NCBI RefSeq assembly: GCF_000002995.4 | Contig: NW_025062476.1 | Coordinates: 1-64,000, forward strand | DNA: 64,000 bases | Direction: 5' to 3' | Origin: Brugia malayi | Lineage: Eukaryota > Nematoda > Chromadorea > Rhabditida > Onchocercidae | Part shown: positions 46,504-57,522 of the stretch, piece by piece | Layout: the number at the start of each line of letters is the position of its first letter | Numbering within the stretch: the first letter of the stretch is position 1 | Notes under the pieces: model-generated | What the model was told of the DNA's origin: nothing | What the model saw: only the letters and a program-made list of their open reading frames with translations | The model's database searches: none | Translations under genes and position numbers: made by a program

Positions 46504-49108
46504 ATTTATGTTGTCAATTGACCACACCGTAAGTGACCGGTACGTATGCAACGCATAAAATTAGTCAATTAAGTTCAAAATAACTAATTTTTTTTAATGA
46601 AATGATATTTTTTAATAGTTTTAATTGATATTTTAACAATTGAGTTCAAAATAATAATTGATATTTTTAATAATAATTGATAATTTTTAAAAACAAACAA
46701 AAACTAATTTTAGCTGCAGAAATGAATTAAATCCACGACAAATTAAAAATCTTATTAATTTCACCTCTCAAATATTAAAAAAAAAACTTAGTTATTAAAG
46801 TTTATTCTCTTATTACGTATGCAACGCATAAAATTAAATAACTGAGTTCAAAATAACTAATTTTTTTTAAGGAATTGATATTTTTTAATAGTTTTAATAT
46901 TTAATTAAAATCAAAATTGATAAAACTAGATATTTTTTCTCCCTTTAATATACCAAAGCTCTTGCAAATTATAAAATTTTCACCAAAATCAATATTTAGA
47001 TTTGATATAATGCTTAAGCCTAAGCCTAAATATACCCTAAGCCTAAGCCTAAGCATTATTTTATTATTTAAAATGTCAAATGACCACAATATATGTGACC
47101 AGTTCTCGCACTATGCGAATATAATAATCAATTTTTTTTTTATTCAATGATATTTTTTAATAGTTTTAACATCCTCTGAAATTAAATTTTGATAATAGTA
47201 GAACTTCTTACCTAGTTTTATATGCAAATACCCGTATAAATTATGGGATTTTTGTAAATGTATTATTTAAATTTGAAATATAAATTAATTTTAATTGTAA
47301 GAATGAATTAAAATCGTGAAAAATTAAAAATTTAATTAATTTTGCTAATAAAATTTTGATCAAAACTTAATTTTTAAAGTTTATTTTATTATTTTTGCTG
47401 GTCAAATGACCACGATGTATGTGACCAGTACCTACGCAACGCATAAAATTCAATCAATTAAGTACAAAATATCCATTTTTTTTTAATGTTTTGATATTTT
47501 TTAATATTTAATTAAGATTAAATTTGATAATAGCAGGGTTTTTTTCCCAATTTATTATGCAAAAATTCTTACAAATAATAGGATTTTTACAAAAATCAAT
47601 TTTAAATTTGAAATAAAAATTAGCATTAATTGTAAAAATGAGTTAGGTCTATGACTAATTAAAAATTTTATTATTTTCACAACTGAAATTTTGATCAGAA
47701 TTTAAAAATTAAAATTTATTTAATTGTTTTTGCTGGTCAAATGACCACAATGTATGTGACCAGTATCTATGCAACGCTTATAAATTAATCAATTAAGTTC
47801 AAAATATCTATTTTTTTTTTTTAAGAATTGATATTTTTAAATATTTTAGCACTTAATTAAAATAAATTTTTGACATTACTGGAATTTATTTCATAATTTA
47901 TTATACAAAACCTTAAAAAAATATTGAATTTTCTTAAATTTTGATATTTAAATTTGGAATAAAAATTAATTTTAATTGTAAGAATGAATTAAAACCGTCA
48001 CAAATTGAAAATTTAATTAATTTTGCTAATCAAATATGGGTTAAAACTTAATTATTAAAGATTATTTATATTATTCATGCTGATCAATTGACCAATTGTA
48101 AATACCAGTACCAATGCAATGCATAAAATTTAATCAATTAAGCTCAAAATATCTAATTTTCTTTACGAAATGATATTTTTTAATAGTTTTAACATTTTAA
48201 TTAAATTGAAATTTGACAACACCGGCATTTATTTCATAGTTTAATATGCAAAAACTTTTACAAACTGCACAATTTTCTTAAATTATGGTATTTAAATTTG
48301 GAAAATAAATTAATTACAATTGCAAGAATGAAATAAAACCGTGACAAACAAAGATTTTAATTTATTTTGCTAATGAAATATTGATTAAAAGTTATTTTTT
48401 AATATTTTATGCTGACCAATTGACCGCACCGTGATTGACCAGTACCTATGCAACGCTTATAAATTAATCAATCAAGTTCAAATTATCTAATTTTCTTTAC
48501 GAATTGATGTTTTTTAATATTTTAACATTTAATTAAAGTGAAATTTGGCAATGCCGGAATTTATTTCATAGTTTAATGTACAAGAACTTTTAAAAATTAT
48601 ACGACTTTTATAAAATTTCATATTTAAATTTGAAAAAAAAAATTGATTTTAATTGTAAGAATGAGTTAAAACCGTGATAAATTATAAATTTAATTAATTT
48701 TGCTAATCAAATATTGATTAAAACTTAACTTTTAAAGTTTGCTTAATTATTTATGCTGATCAATTCACTAACTGTAAATGACCAGTACCCTTGCAATGCA
48801 TATAAATTAATCATTTAAGCTCAAAATATCTAACTTTTTTAATGAATATATATATATATATATATTTTAACAGTTTTAACATTTAATTAAAATTTGTTAT
48901 TACTAGAAATTGTTTCGTAGTCTAATATACAAAATATGCTCTGATTCATTGCAAATCATAAAATTTTCATAAAATTCGATCTTAAGATTTCAAATAAAAA
49001 TTAATTTTAGCTGCAGAAATGAATTAAATCTGCGACAAACCAAAAATTTTATTAATTTCACTTCTCGAATATTAAAAAAAAAACTAAGTTATTAAAGTTT
49101 ATTTTCTT
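46504..49108. repeat. Satellite unit 4
   Basis: 2605 bp, the same layout. Telomere island at 47013-47054; its (AT)n run near 48845 is shorter, which accounts for the shorter unit. Confidence 0.93.
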
Positions 49109-51660
49109 ATTTATGTTGTCAATTGACCACACCGTAAGTGACCGGTACGTATGCAACGCATAAAATTAGTCAATTAAGTTCAAAATAACTAATTTTTTTT
49201 AATGAAATGATATTTTTTAATAGTTTTAATTGATATTTTAACAATTGAGTTCAAAATAATAATTGATATTTTTAATAATAATTGATAATTTTTAAAAACA
49301 AACAAAAACTAATTTTAGCTGCAGAAATGAATTAAATCCACGACAAATTAAAAATCTTATTAATTTCACCTCTCAAATATTAAAAAAAAAACTTAGTTAT
49401 TAAAGTTTATTCTCTTATTACGTATGCAACGCATAAAATTAAATAACTGAGTTCAAAATAACTAATTTTTTTTAAGGAATTGATATTTTTTAATAGTTTT
49501 AATATTTAATTAAAATCAAAATTGATAAAACTAGATATTTTTTCTCCCTTTAATATACCAAAGCTCTTGCAAATTATAAAATTTTCACCAAAATCAATAT
49601 TTAGATTTGATATAATGCTTAAGCCTAAGCCTAAATATACCCTAAGCCTAAGCCTAAGCATTATTTTATTATTTAAAATGTCAAATGACCACAATATATG
49701 TGACCAGTTCTCGCACTATGCGAATATAATAATCAATTTTTTTTTTATTCAATGATATTTTTTAATAGTTTTAACATCCTCTGAAATTAAATTTTGATAA
49801 TAGTAGAACTTCTTACCTAGTTTTATATGCAAATACCCGTATAAATTATGGGATTTTTGTAAATGTATTATTTAAATTTGAAATATAAATTAATTTTAAT
49901 TGTAAGAATGAATTAAAATCGTGAAAAATTAAAAATTTAATTAATTTTGCTAATAAAATTTTGATCAAAACTTAATTTTTAAAGTTTATTTTATTATTTT
50001 TGCTGGTCAAATGACCACGATGTATGTGACCAGTACCTACGCAACGCATAAAATTCAATCAATTAAGTACAAAATATCCATTTTTTTTTAATGTTTTGAT
50101 ATTTTTTAATATTTAATTAAGATTAAATTTGATAATAGCAGGGTTTTTTTCCCAATTTATTATGCAAAAATTCTTACAAATAATAGGATTTTTACAAAAA
50201 TCAATTTTAAATTTGAAATAAAAATTAGCATTAATTGTAAAAATGAGTTAGGTCTATGACTAATTAAAAATTTTATTATTTTCACAACTGAAATTTTGAT
50301 CAGAATTTAAAAATTAAAATTTATTTAATTGTTTTTGCTGGTCAAATGACCACAATGTATGTGACCAGTATCTATGCAACGCTTATAAATTAATCAATTA
50401 AGTTCAAAATATCTATTTTTTTTTTTTAAGAATTGATATTTTTAAATATTTTAGCACTTAATTAAAATAAATTTTTGACATTACTGGAATTTATTTCATA
50501 ATTTATTATACAAAACCTTAAAAAAATATTGAATTTTCTTAAATTTTGATATTTAAATTTGGAATAAAAATTAATTTTAATTGTAAGAATGAATTAAAAC
50601 CGTCACAAATTGAAAATTTAATTAATTTTGCTAATCAAATATGGGTTAAAACTTAATTATTAAAGATTATTTATATTATTCATGCTGATCAATTGACCAA
50701 TTGTAAATACCAGTACCAATGCAATGCATAAAATTTAATCAATTAAGCTCAAAATATCTAATTTTCTTTACGAAATGATATTTTTTAATAGTTTTAACAT
50801 TTTAATTAAATTGAAATTTGACAACACCGGCATTTATTTCATAGTTTAATATGCAAAAACTTTTACAAACTGCACAATTTTCTTAAATTATGGTATTTAA
50901 ATTTGGAAAATAAATTAATTACAATTGCAAGAATGAAATAAAACCGTGACAAACAAAGATTTTAATTTATTTTGCTAATGAAATATTGATTAAAAGTTAT
51001 TTTTTAATATTTTATGCTGACCAATTGACCGCACCGTGATTGACCAGTACCTATGCAACGCTTATAAATTAATCAATCAAGTTCAAATTATCTAATTTTC
51101 TTTACGAATTGATGTTTTTTAATATTTTAACATTTAATTAAAGTGAAATTTGGCAATGCCGGAATTTATTTCATAGTTTAATGTACAAGAACTTTTAAAA
51201 ATTATACGACTTTTATAAAATTTCATATTTAAATTTGAAAAAAAAAATTGATTTTAATTGTAAGAATGAGTTAAAACCGTGATAAATTATAAATTTAATT
51301 AATTTTGCTAATCAAATATTGATTAAAACTTAACTTTTAAAGTTTGCTTAATTATTTATGCTGATCAATTCACTAACTGTAAATGACCAGTACCCTTGCA
51401 ATGCATATAAATTAATCATTTAAGCTCAAAATATCTAACTTTTTTAATGAATATATATATATATATATATTTTTTTTAACAGTTTTAACATTTAATTAAA
51501 ATTTGTTATTACTAGAAATTGTTTCGTAGTCTAATATACAAAATATGCTTTGATTTATTGCAAATCATAAAATTTTCATAAAATTCGATCTTAAAATTTC
51601 AAACAAAAACTAATTTTAGCTGCAGAAATGAATTAAATCTACAACAAATAAAAAATCTTA
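49109..51660. repeat. Satellite unit 5, incomplete at its right end
   Basis: The same layout, telomere island at 49618-49659. The last 200 bases carry several changes not seen in other units (tttatatt-like tract after (AT)n, tttgatttattgc). The unit then breaks off about 50 bases short, just before the first visible exon of the Fic gene. Confidence 0.9.
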
Positions 51661-51712
51661 TTAAAAGAAATATGTTATTTAGAGAATATGTCAGTTTAGT
51701 TTGTTAATTCAG

Positions 51713-52961
51713 GTCCATATTAGAAACAAGGATGGCAGTGGCTGGTAAAAGTATTATGGAGCATAACGAGATTTTGGGGATGGACGCTGCGTTGAAATTC
51801 ATCAACCAAAGCGTTGCATACGTCTCGTATTTTACTCTTCAGGTATAATAATAGCAATAATATATCGAATAATTTTTCTGTTGTTTTAAAATTATTGCAG
51901 CATGTTAAGATAGTGTTATTTGTGTCAGTTTATCATAAAGTTGTTTGTATTATAGGATATCTTGGACATTCATAGTCATGTTCTTGGTTTTGTCGATCCG
52001 GAAGTAGCAGGTGTATTTCGCAAAAGTCAGGTTGGTATTATGTGAATAGGAAGTGAATGTTTTGGAAGAGTTTGATACAGATCTAGGATGAAATATTGTT
52101 AATTTGTATATATGTGAGCAACATTAAAGGAATGTCGATTAATGCAAAATAGGCGGTGATTGTTTTATCATTCTCGAGCAATATAGGACGGGCAATTTTG
52201 GAATAGTTGCGTTTGACGTTCTGTTCTGTTATTCTTTTTTTCATGATGTTCGTTATTCTTTTGAGGTGTTTGTGAGTAGTTTCACAACCGTTCCGGCAAA
52301 CATGGTACCAGGAGAAATGGAGGAAATGGTGAAATGGTTGAATGAGGAGGACAGTTTATTGCTGGATCCAATAGAACGTGCCGCTATTGCTCATTATAAG
52401 CTGGTTTGTCTATTGCACATTTTCCAAAAATCTTGCATTTTCAGAGTGTTTATGATACAAAAATGTGAACTAAAATCAAGATCACATAAATCTTATATTT
52501 TCGTATTACCAGTTGTGTATCCTTCCAAAATCACTATATACATTCTTTTAAAGCTGGAAGAATTCTTTTTTTAAACAGGTTTCGATACATCCATTCATTG
52601 ATGGTAACGGTCGTACTGCACGATTGTTAATGAATCTGATTTTGATGCAGAGCGGTTTTCCCCCAGTTATAATACCAGTTGAGGCCCGTTCTGATTATTA
52701 TGATACTCTCAATGCCGCGAACCGTGGGAATCTTCGTCCATTTATTCGCTTTATTGGACGTCAAACAGATGCCACCTTGCAAGTAGGTTTTTTTTTTTTT
52801 TTATTGGAAAGTGACATTTTAATTAGATTTGTTTAATATGGTAAATCTGCTTTCAGTTGTATATTAATTCTGCAACCACATGTGATTATCGAGAAGGATC
52901 TGGTGAGTGTAGTATATCAACAGCTCCTAAAATCTCTGCACAGCAGGAAGAAACATGGTGA
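51713..52961 (+). CDS. fic-1: Fic-domain AMP-transferase (FICD/FIC-1-like), 5'-truncated
   Basis: Five exons with good splice borders: 51713-51842, 51956-52030, 52266-52403, 52579-52782 and 52857-52961 (TGA at 52959). All introns after the first exon fall between codons. The protein matches animal [70 protein letters not shown], and the catalytic Fic motif [12 protein letters not shown] at about 52588-52623, with the His, Asp and GNGR needed for AMP transfer. FICD is an ER enzyme that AMPylates and de-AMPylates the chaperone BiP. The membrane anchor, TPR repeats and the inhibitory helix (TxxxEG) lie before this region in the family and are not found here; satellite DNA begins 50 bases upstream. 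An in-frame ATG at 51732 could start a 210-residue core. The C-terminal 30 residues do not look conserved. It may be a pseudogene, or further exons may lie beyond the array. Confidence 0.88.
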
Positions 52962-54130
52962 TCCTTAATTGTTATTTTTCACTAATGTTACTTGCGGGTA
53001 ATGTAAAAAGCAATGTGAGTTTTTACTTTTTTAATGTTTGCCTTCCGATGCATTTTTGCATCAAATGTTGTTTTATACAAAGTGTTACATCAGTTCATTT
53101 TGGCTGTTAGCTAAACAAAATTACCTTATGGACATACATTTGGGTAAATAAAATTTATTGTATATATTGTTTCACTTAAATACATCATTAACTTTATTGC
53201 TGGACGATATCAATGGGCAAATTACATATAGTCAAGTTTCTTTGACTTGTGGACGAGTTAGTTGTTTAGAAATGATATTGTTTGAGTCGTTTGGAAATAG
53301 TGTGATGTCAATTATTATATCTAAATGCTCACGTTAATCACATTCGATAAAAGTTGAAAATTTGTTATATTGGCAGTTTCTATTACACTTTTGTCGTTTT
53401 CCAAACATTTAACAAATTATTCCTAGTCACATACTGGTCAACGTGCCTTACAAAAACTTTTATCAACGTTCATTAGTTTTCGTATATTTTCATATATGTC
53501 TTGAATGCTTTTGTCAGTAGTAATTCTTGTTAAAGTGTCATAAAATTTATTGTACGGATGCACTGAGGAATGAAAGCATAGTCTATAATCGCCATATTTT
53601 AAACTTTTAGATGATATAGGAAAAATATTTTGATGGGATTTTTTTGTAGATGAAATATGAAGTTACTACAGATTTTAGCAACTACGAAAACTAACAAAAA
53701 CCCGAGTACTATCAAAGAAATATCTGTTAAGGCTATATAATTTTTTCCCGGTGTTGTTATAATCATTTTACAGTGATATTGGCAAACTTACATTATTTCA
53801 GTTTGTGTAATTTCCTTAACAGAATTTGGATGAAAATTTCCGCTTTCAACTGCATTGTTTTTAACCTAATTCAAACAAAGTTCACAATTATAGGTGTATC
53901 TGTTATATTTAGTTTTTTATTTTAGTAATATTCATATAAAGTTTATATGGGAAAATCAACACCACGAGGGAACTTTCGAATCATCTTTGAGGCGTGTACA
54001 TTATAATATTTGAAATGTGTTTTAGTTTTTGCAACTTGTCTCCCACATAAATATTGATAAGTGTTTAATAGATATTAAGAATAACATAAATAGGAATTAT
54101 TTCCCACAAAAACTTATATGCAAAGAGCTA
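52962..54130. other. Intergenic region between convergent genes
   Basis: Lies between the 3' ends of the Fic gene and the SLC3A-like gene. AATAAA at 53147-53152 is a candidate poly(A) signal for the Fic gene. TTTATT at 53916-53921 could serve the minus-strand gene. Nothing else recognised. Confidence 0.6.
53147..53152 (+). promoter_or_regulatory. Candidate poly(A) signal of the Fic gene
   Basis: AATAAA about 186 bases past the stop codon. AT-rich context makes chance occurrence possible. Confidence 0.4.
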
Positions 54131-57100
54131 TCACTGAACTTTGATAATAACTCCCTGTTTAGGGCCAAGAACAATTTTATCAAACGATGATATTTTGTCC
54201 CTAGGTAAGTATTTGTCAACGTTTGGAGTTACGATAGCGATTTCCGCTGTAGCTGCCATATAATTATCCGGCAGTACAGACATTCCGTCTATTTCAACGT
54301 CGGATGTCCCAAAGTTTGCGCCAATCAGGTAGGCCTTAAAAGTATGCAAAACCTCACCGTATAAATGATGTAGTTTACTACAAGTCATTAAAAAAGAAAA
54401 TAACATACCGCTCCATTAAAACTATTAGTGGATTGATAGAATCGACCGAATAAGATAACATCTTGAGTAAGTGGTGCTAATTGAGTTTCGCCAAGTGCAA
54501 AATTGTAATCACGATGGTGCATTTTTGCCACCGCTTTCAGTGTTTTCAATGGTGAGCGATAACCAGTAGATTGAGTCTGTAAGTTGAGTTATTATCAGAG
54601 TGGTTGAAATTAAAAAAGTGAACTTAATTCTTGTTAGTGTGAAAATTGACACAACTCTATTTAACAAAAATTGGCAGTATAACGGGATTCGTAAATAAAG
54701 GAGAATAGAAAAGTCTATTAGGAAACATAAATAGTGGGTTAAGATAGAGTCACCTTACTCCCTAATTTATACAGAAGAAGGCTTGATGACTTGGAAATTT
54801 TGAATGTTAGTTGATTTGCTGTGACAGTCTAGAACTGAAGAGTACGATTACCTGAAAATTGTCCTCATTGTAATTAAGCATGGTAGAAAAGAATGAGTTC
54901 TGGCTGCCAGCTGTGAAACCGCGGTATTCGCTGCTATTCCATTGCATCAAACCAGTAAATTTGTTTTCAGGACCAGTACTATCTTCAAGACTTAGTTCTT
55001 GTCCGTAATACATTTCAATAATACCTGGCAATGAAAGCTGCACAAAGCTCAGTAAAGTTGCTGTTGCTTTGTCGAATCTCGTACTGAGACGAGAAACGTG
55101 GTAATTCGTGAACTGCCACGCGTGTGGAAGATGTGTAGTATTGAACCATTTGAAAGATGTAATAAGTGTAGAGTGTAAGCATTGTGCTATTCCATTTGGA
55201 CATGATTCCTAAAGAAGGAATAATTTAGAAGGTTTAAGAATTCATTATAAATGCTTCGTTTCTTGATATCAAGAATGTATAAATTAAGTTTCAACTTTTT
55301 TCTTTTTTAGAAAATTGATCATTTTGACTGGAACTGACATTATTTAGTTTGGTGACTGAATCATCGATAACATATGCGAGGTTCGACAGATTGAGACCAT
55401 CAGATTCTTGTAGTCTGGTGAAGTCACTCAAAGATGAAAACACAGCGATTTCTCGACTACTGGGTGTTTCAGTACTATTCGCATAATCTCGTATATTTCC
55501 GATGAAATCATTGATCATTGATAGTGCCACATATCCCTTAATTTCTACGTACGTAAAAGTAATCTGATTATATTATCAAATCATATTATTCATAACTGAA
55601 TGATATGTTAAAATGGATGTCGAGCAATTAGCAATTTTGAATAAGTGAATTTAATAATTAAATTTGTTTAGGGAGTAAAAGTTTTGGAATTCTAAATGTT
55701 TAAAATAGTTGTAGTTTATTCTGAAAATATTGCAGTTGGTTGTTGATACCTCTGATTTTGGTAGATATTTGATTAATTCGCCAATACGATCCACATGGAA
55801 ACCATCAACTCCCATGTCAATAAAACTTTTTGCAACCTCAAAGATACTTTTCTTTACCGCAGGATTACTCCAGTCTAGTATTGGGTCTTTCCCGTCATAA
55901 GCTAGATAAGCATCCTTTTTGCCCTCTTCAACAATATAATTTGGGTTATCTTTTACATCCAGTGCCTCCTTCCAAATGTAATAACCAACGTAATCGCCAC
56001 CCGCTTTTGCTGATTTGAACCTAAAATTGAGTATCCAAAAGCCTTAATAACTTTGAAGTGAATTCCATTTCCGCTTAAGATGGAATTTATTAGGTTTTTA
56101 GAGTATAAATTCTACAAGAAGTCAATATCCATTAACGAAGGAAGACAAGGTTGCAAACCATTTATGTGATGCAGATGTTGTTGATATGGGCAAATCCATG
56201 GTAAAGTGCATATCTAGTTCATGTGTTGCATCTATCAACAATTTTAAATCATTCATTGTACCGAAACGTTCATCAACACTTGTGAAATCAATCACATCGA
56301 GAGGGATGAAATCATCCTGAATTATTTCTCAAATCTATCAAAAGTTATAGAATTCCGCATGAAAGTATGTGATAGCACTTTTCTCAGTTCTGTTCGCAAC
56401 GAATTTTTTCAAAATACCACCTAACCTTTTGAATGGTTATTATAGGTGTCACCCAAATTGTTTTTATACCAGTCTTCCGTAAATCATTAAGTTTTTCTCG
56501 GATTCCATTAAAATCACCAATTCCATCATCATTGGAGTCACGAAAGGAAGGTGTAAATATCTGGAATTTTATTCCACTCAATGCAATTGTATATCATTGC
56601 AAAAATATTTTGAAATGACCCAATTGTTTTTTTTTTTTCTTTTTTTGTAAAAAAGTAATCCTAAAACATTTGAGAATTGACTGCAGAACTGGCTATTTCC
56701 GTATTGCAGGAGTGTGTGTTTGATATTTTCCAAGATAAAAATGAACTTCGTTTATACGTATGTACTTAAGATTACCTGATAGCTAACTTGCTTACGCCAC
56801 CATTCCGGTTCTTTTATCGTTGCGCATTTTGGACTAAACACAATAAGTAGCACAGCAGCTATAAACATTAAAAGCCATACCACCCAGAAAAGCAGAAACA
56901 TTGTGCACCTGTAACAACTGCTTTCTTCAGAAAAAAGAAACAAACAAATAGTAATATCCAAGATTTGAATCCAAACGAGTTTTCATCAAAATGAATTGGC
57001 TTTTCCCCACATTTAAACCAATGTTTAAATTTTACTAAATTTAGAATTTACCTAACTACCTTCCAAAATGGGTCATTGCAATATTGTTCTAGTTCATTTT

Positions 57101-57522
57101 TTGTAAGTCCGATCATTTTTTCATCTCTTTTTATTCCATTTTCATCCTGTAAGGAAATCGTGATAGAGATAAACCTGAATAATCATATAAATGGTTCATT
57201 TCATGGATATAATTTTTGCTAATTTTCTTAAATTTACTGGTACTGTATGAAAGGTAGTGTTTCCGCCTGATTTAGAAGCACTATCAGGTAAACATTACCA
57301 ACAGGTGTTCAGGTCTTGGTGACCATAATTGCTTCGAGAGTTTCCAAATGAGAAATTGATAAGAATAAATGCGAAGAGACGAATAAAAACATGAAAACAT
57401 ACAAATTTTGGTGAAAAGGTTGCCTGTATTCCTTCATAACTCGATTCTTTGATTTCTAATTTATAAACTTGTGGCGTTGTAGTGTCCTCAGACAATGGCA
57501 TTCTCGAATCATCCGCATCCAT
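54131..57522 (-). CDS. SLC3A-like heavy chain of a heteromeric amino-acid transporter (ATGP-1/2-like)
   Basis: Ten exons by splice signals and protein fit: 57522-57403, 57146-57052, 56908-56776, 56560-56426, 56316-56159, 56020-55750, about 55536-55300, 55208-54852, 54576-54409 and 54334-54131. The protein has an N-terminal cytosolic part with a GLTKNELEQYCNDPFW region, one membrane segment (FLLFWVVWLLMFIAAVLLIV), then SPKC, whose Cys sits where SLC3 heavy chains bond to their light chain. A GH13 alpha-amylase-like ectodomain follows (FRDSNDDGIGDFNGI; DGFHVDRIG; LPGIIEMYYGQELS). The region equivalent to the GH13 DxxxNH motif reads MDLPISTTSASHKW, without the NH, so hydrolase activity is doubtful, as expected for SLC3A. 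It should escort an SLC7-type light chain to the plasma membrane. The exon 7-8 junction is not clean: no donor in the right phase was found. Confidence 0.88.

Larger units (their letters stand above)
38330..51660. repeat. Large tandem array of 2.6-kb satellite units
   Basis: Five head-to-tail units with periods of 2605, 2609, 2609 and 2605 bp (unit starts taken at 38681, 41286, 43895, 46504 and 49109). The first is preceded by a partial unit from 38330 and the last ends near 51660. Units look almost identical by eye; the main difference is the length of one (AT)n run. Each 2.6-kb unit is itself about eight diverged subrepeats of roughly 325 bp with a conserved box, so this is a higher-order repeat. 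Each unit has one telomere island. Open frames of 62 and 77 codons recur once per unit and are just AT-rich satellite. Confidence 0.95.

Noticed and set aside
30558..49755. Pairs of 62- and 77-codon open frames recurring once per satellite unit
   Set aside because: They run on opposite strands over the telomere island and AT-rich satellite, have no protein-like composition, and recur only because the unit is repeated.
38330..51660. CRISPR-like array
   Set aside because: Repeats are 325 bp and 2.6 kb long with diverged internal copies. There are no short identical repeats with unique spacers and no cas genes, and the host is eukaryotic.
54131..57522. Alpha-glucosidase or maltase enzyme
   Set aside because: The membrane segment, the following Cys and the loss of the conserved NH in the first GH13 motif fit an SLC3A transporter subunit better.
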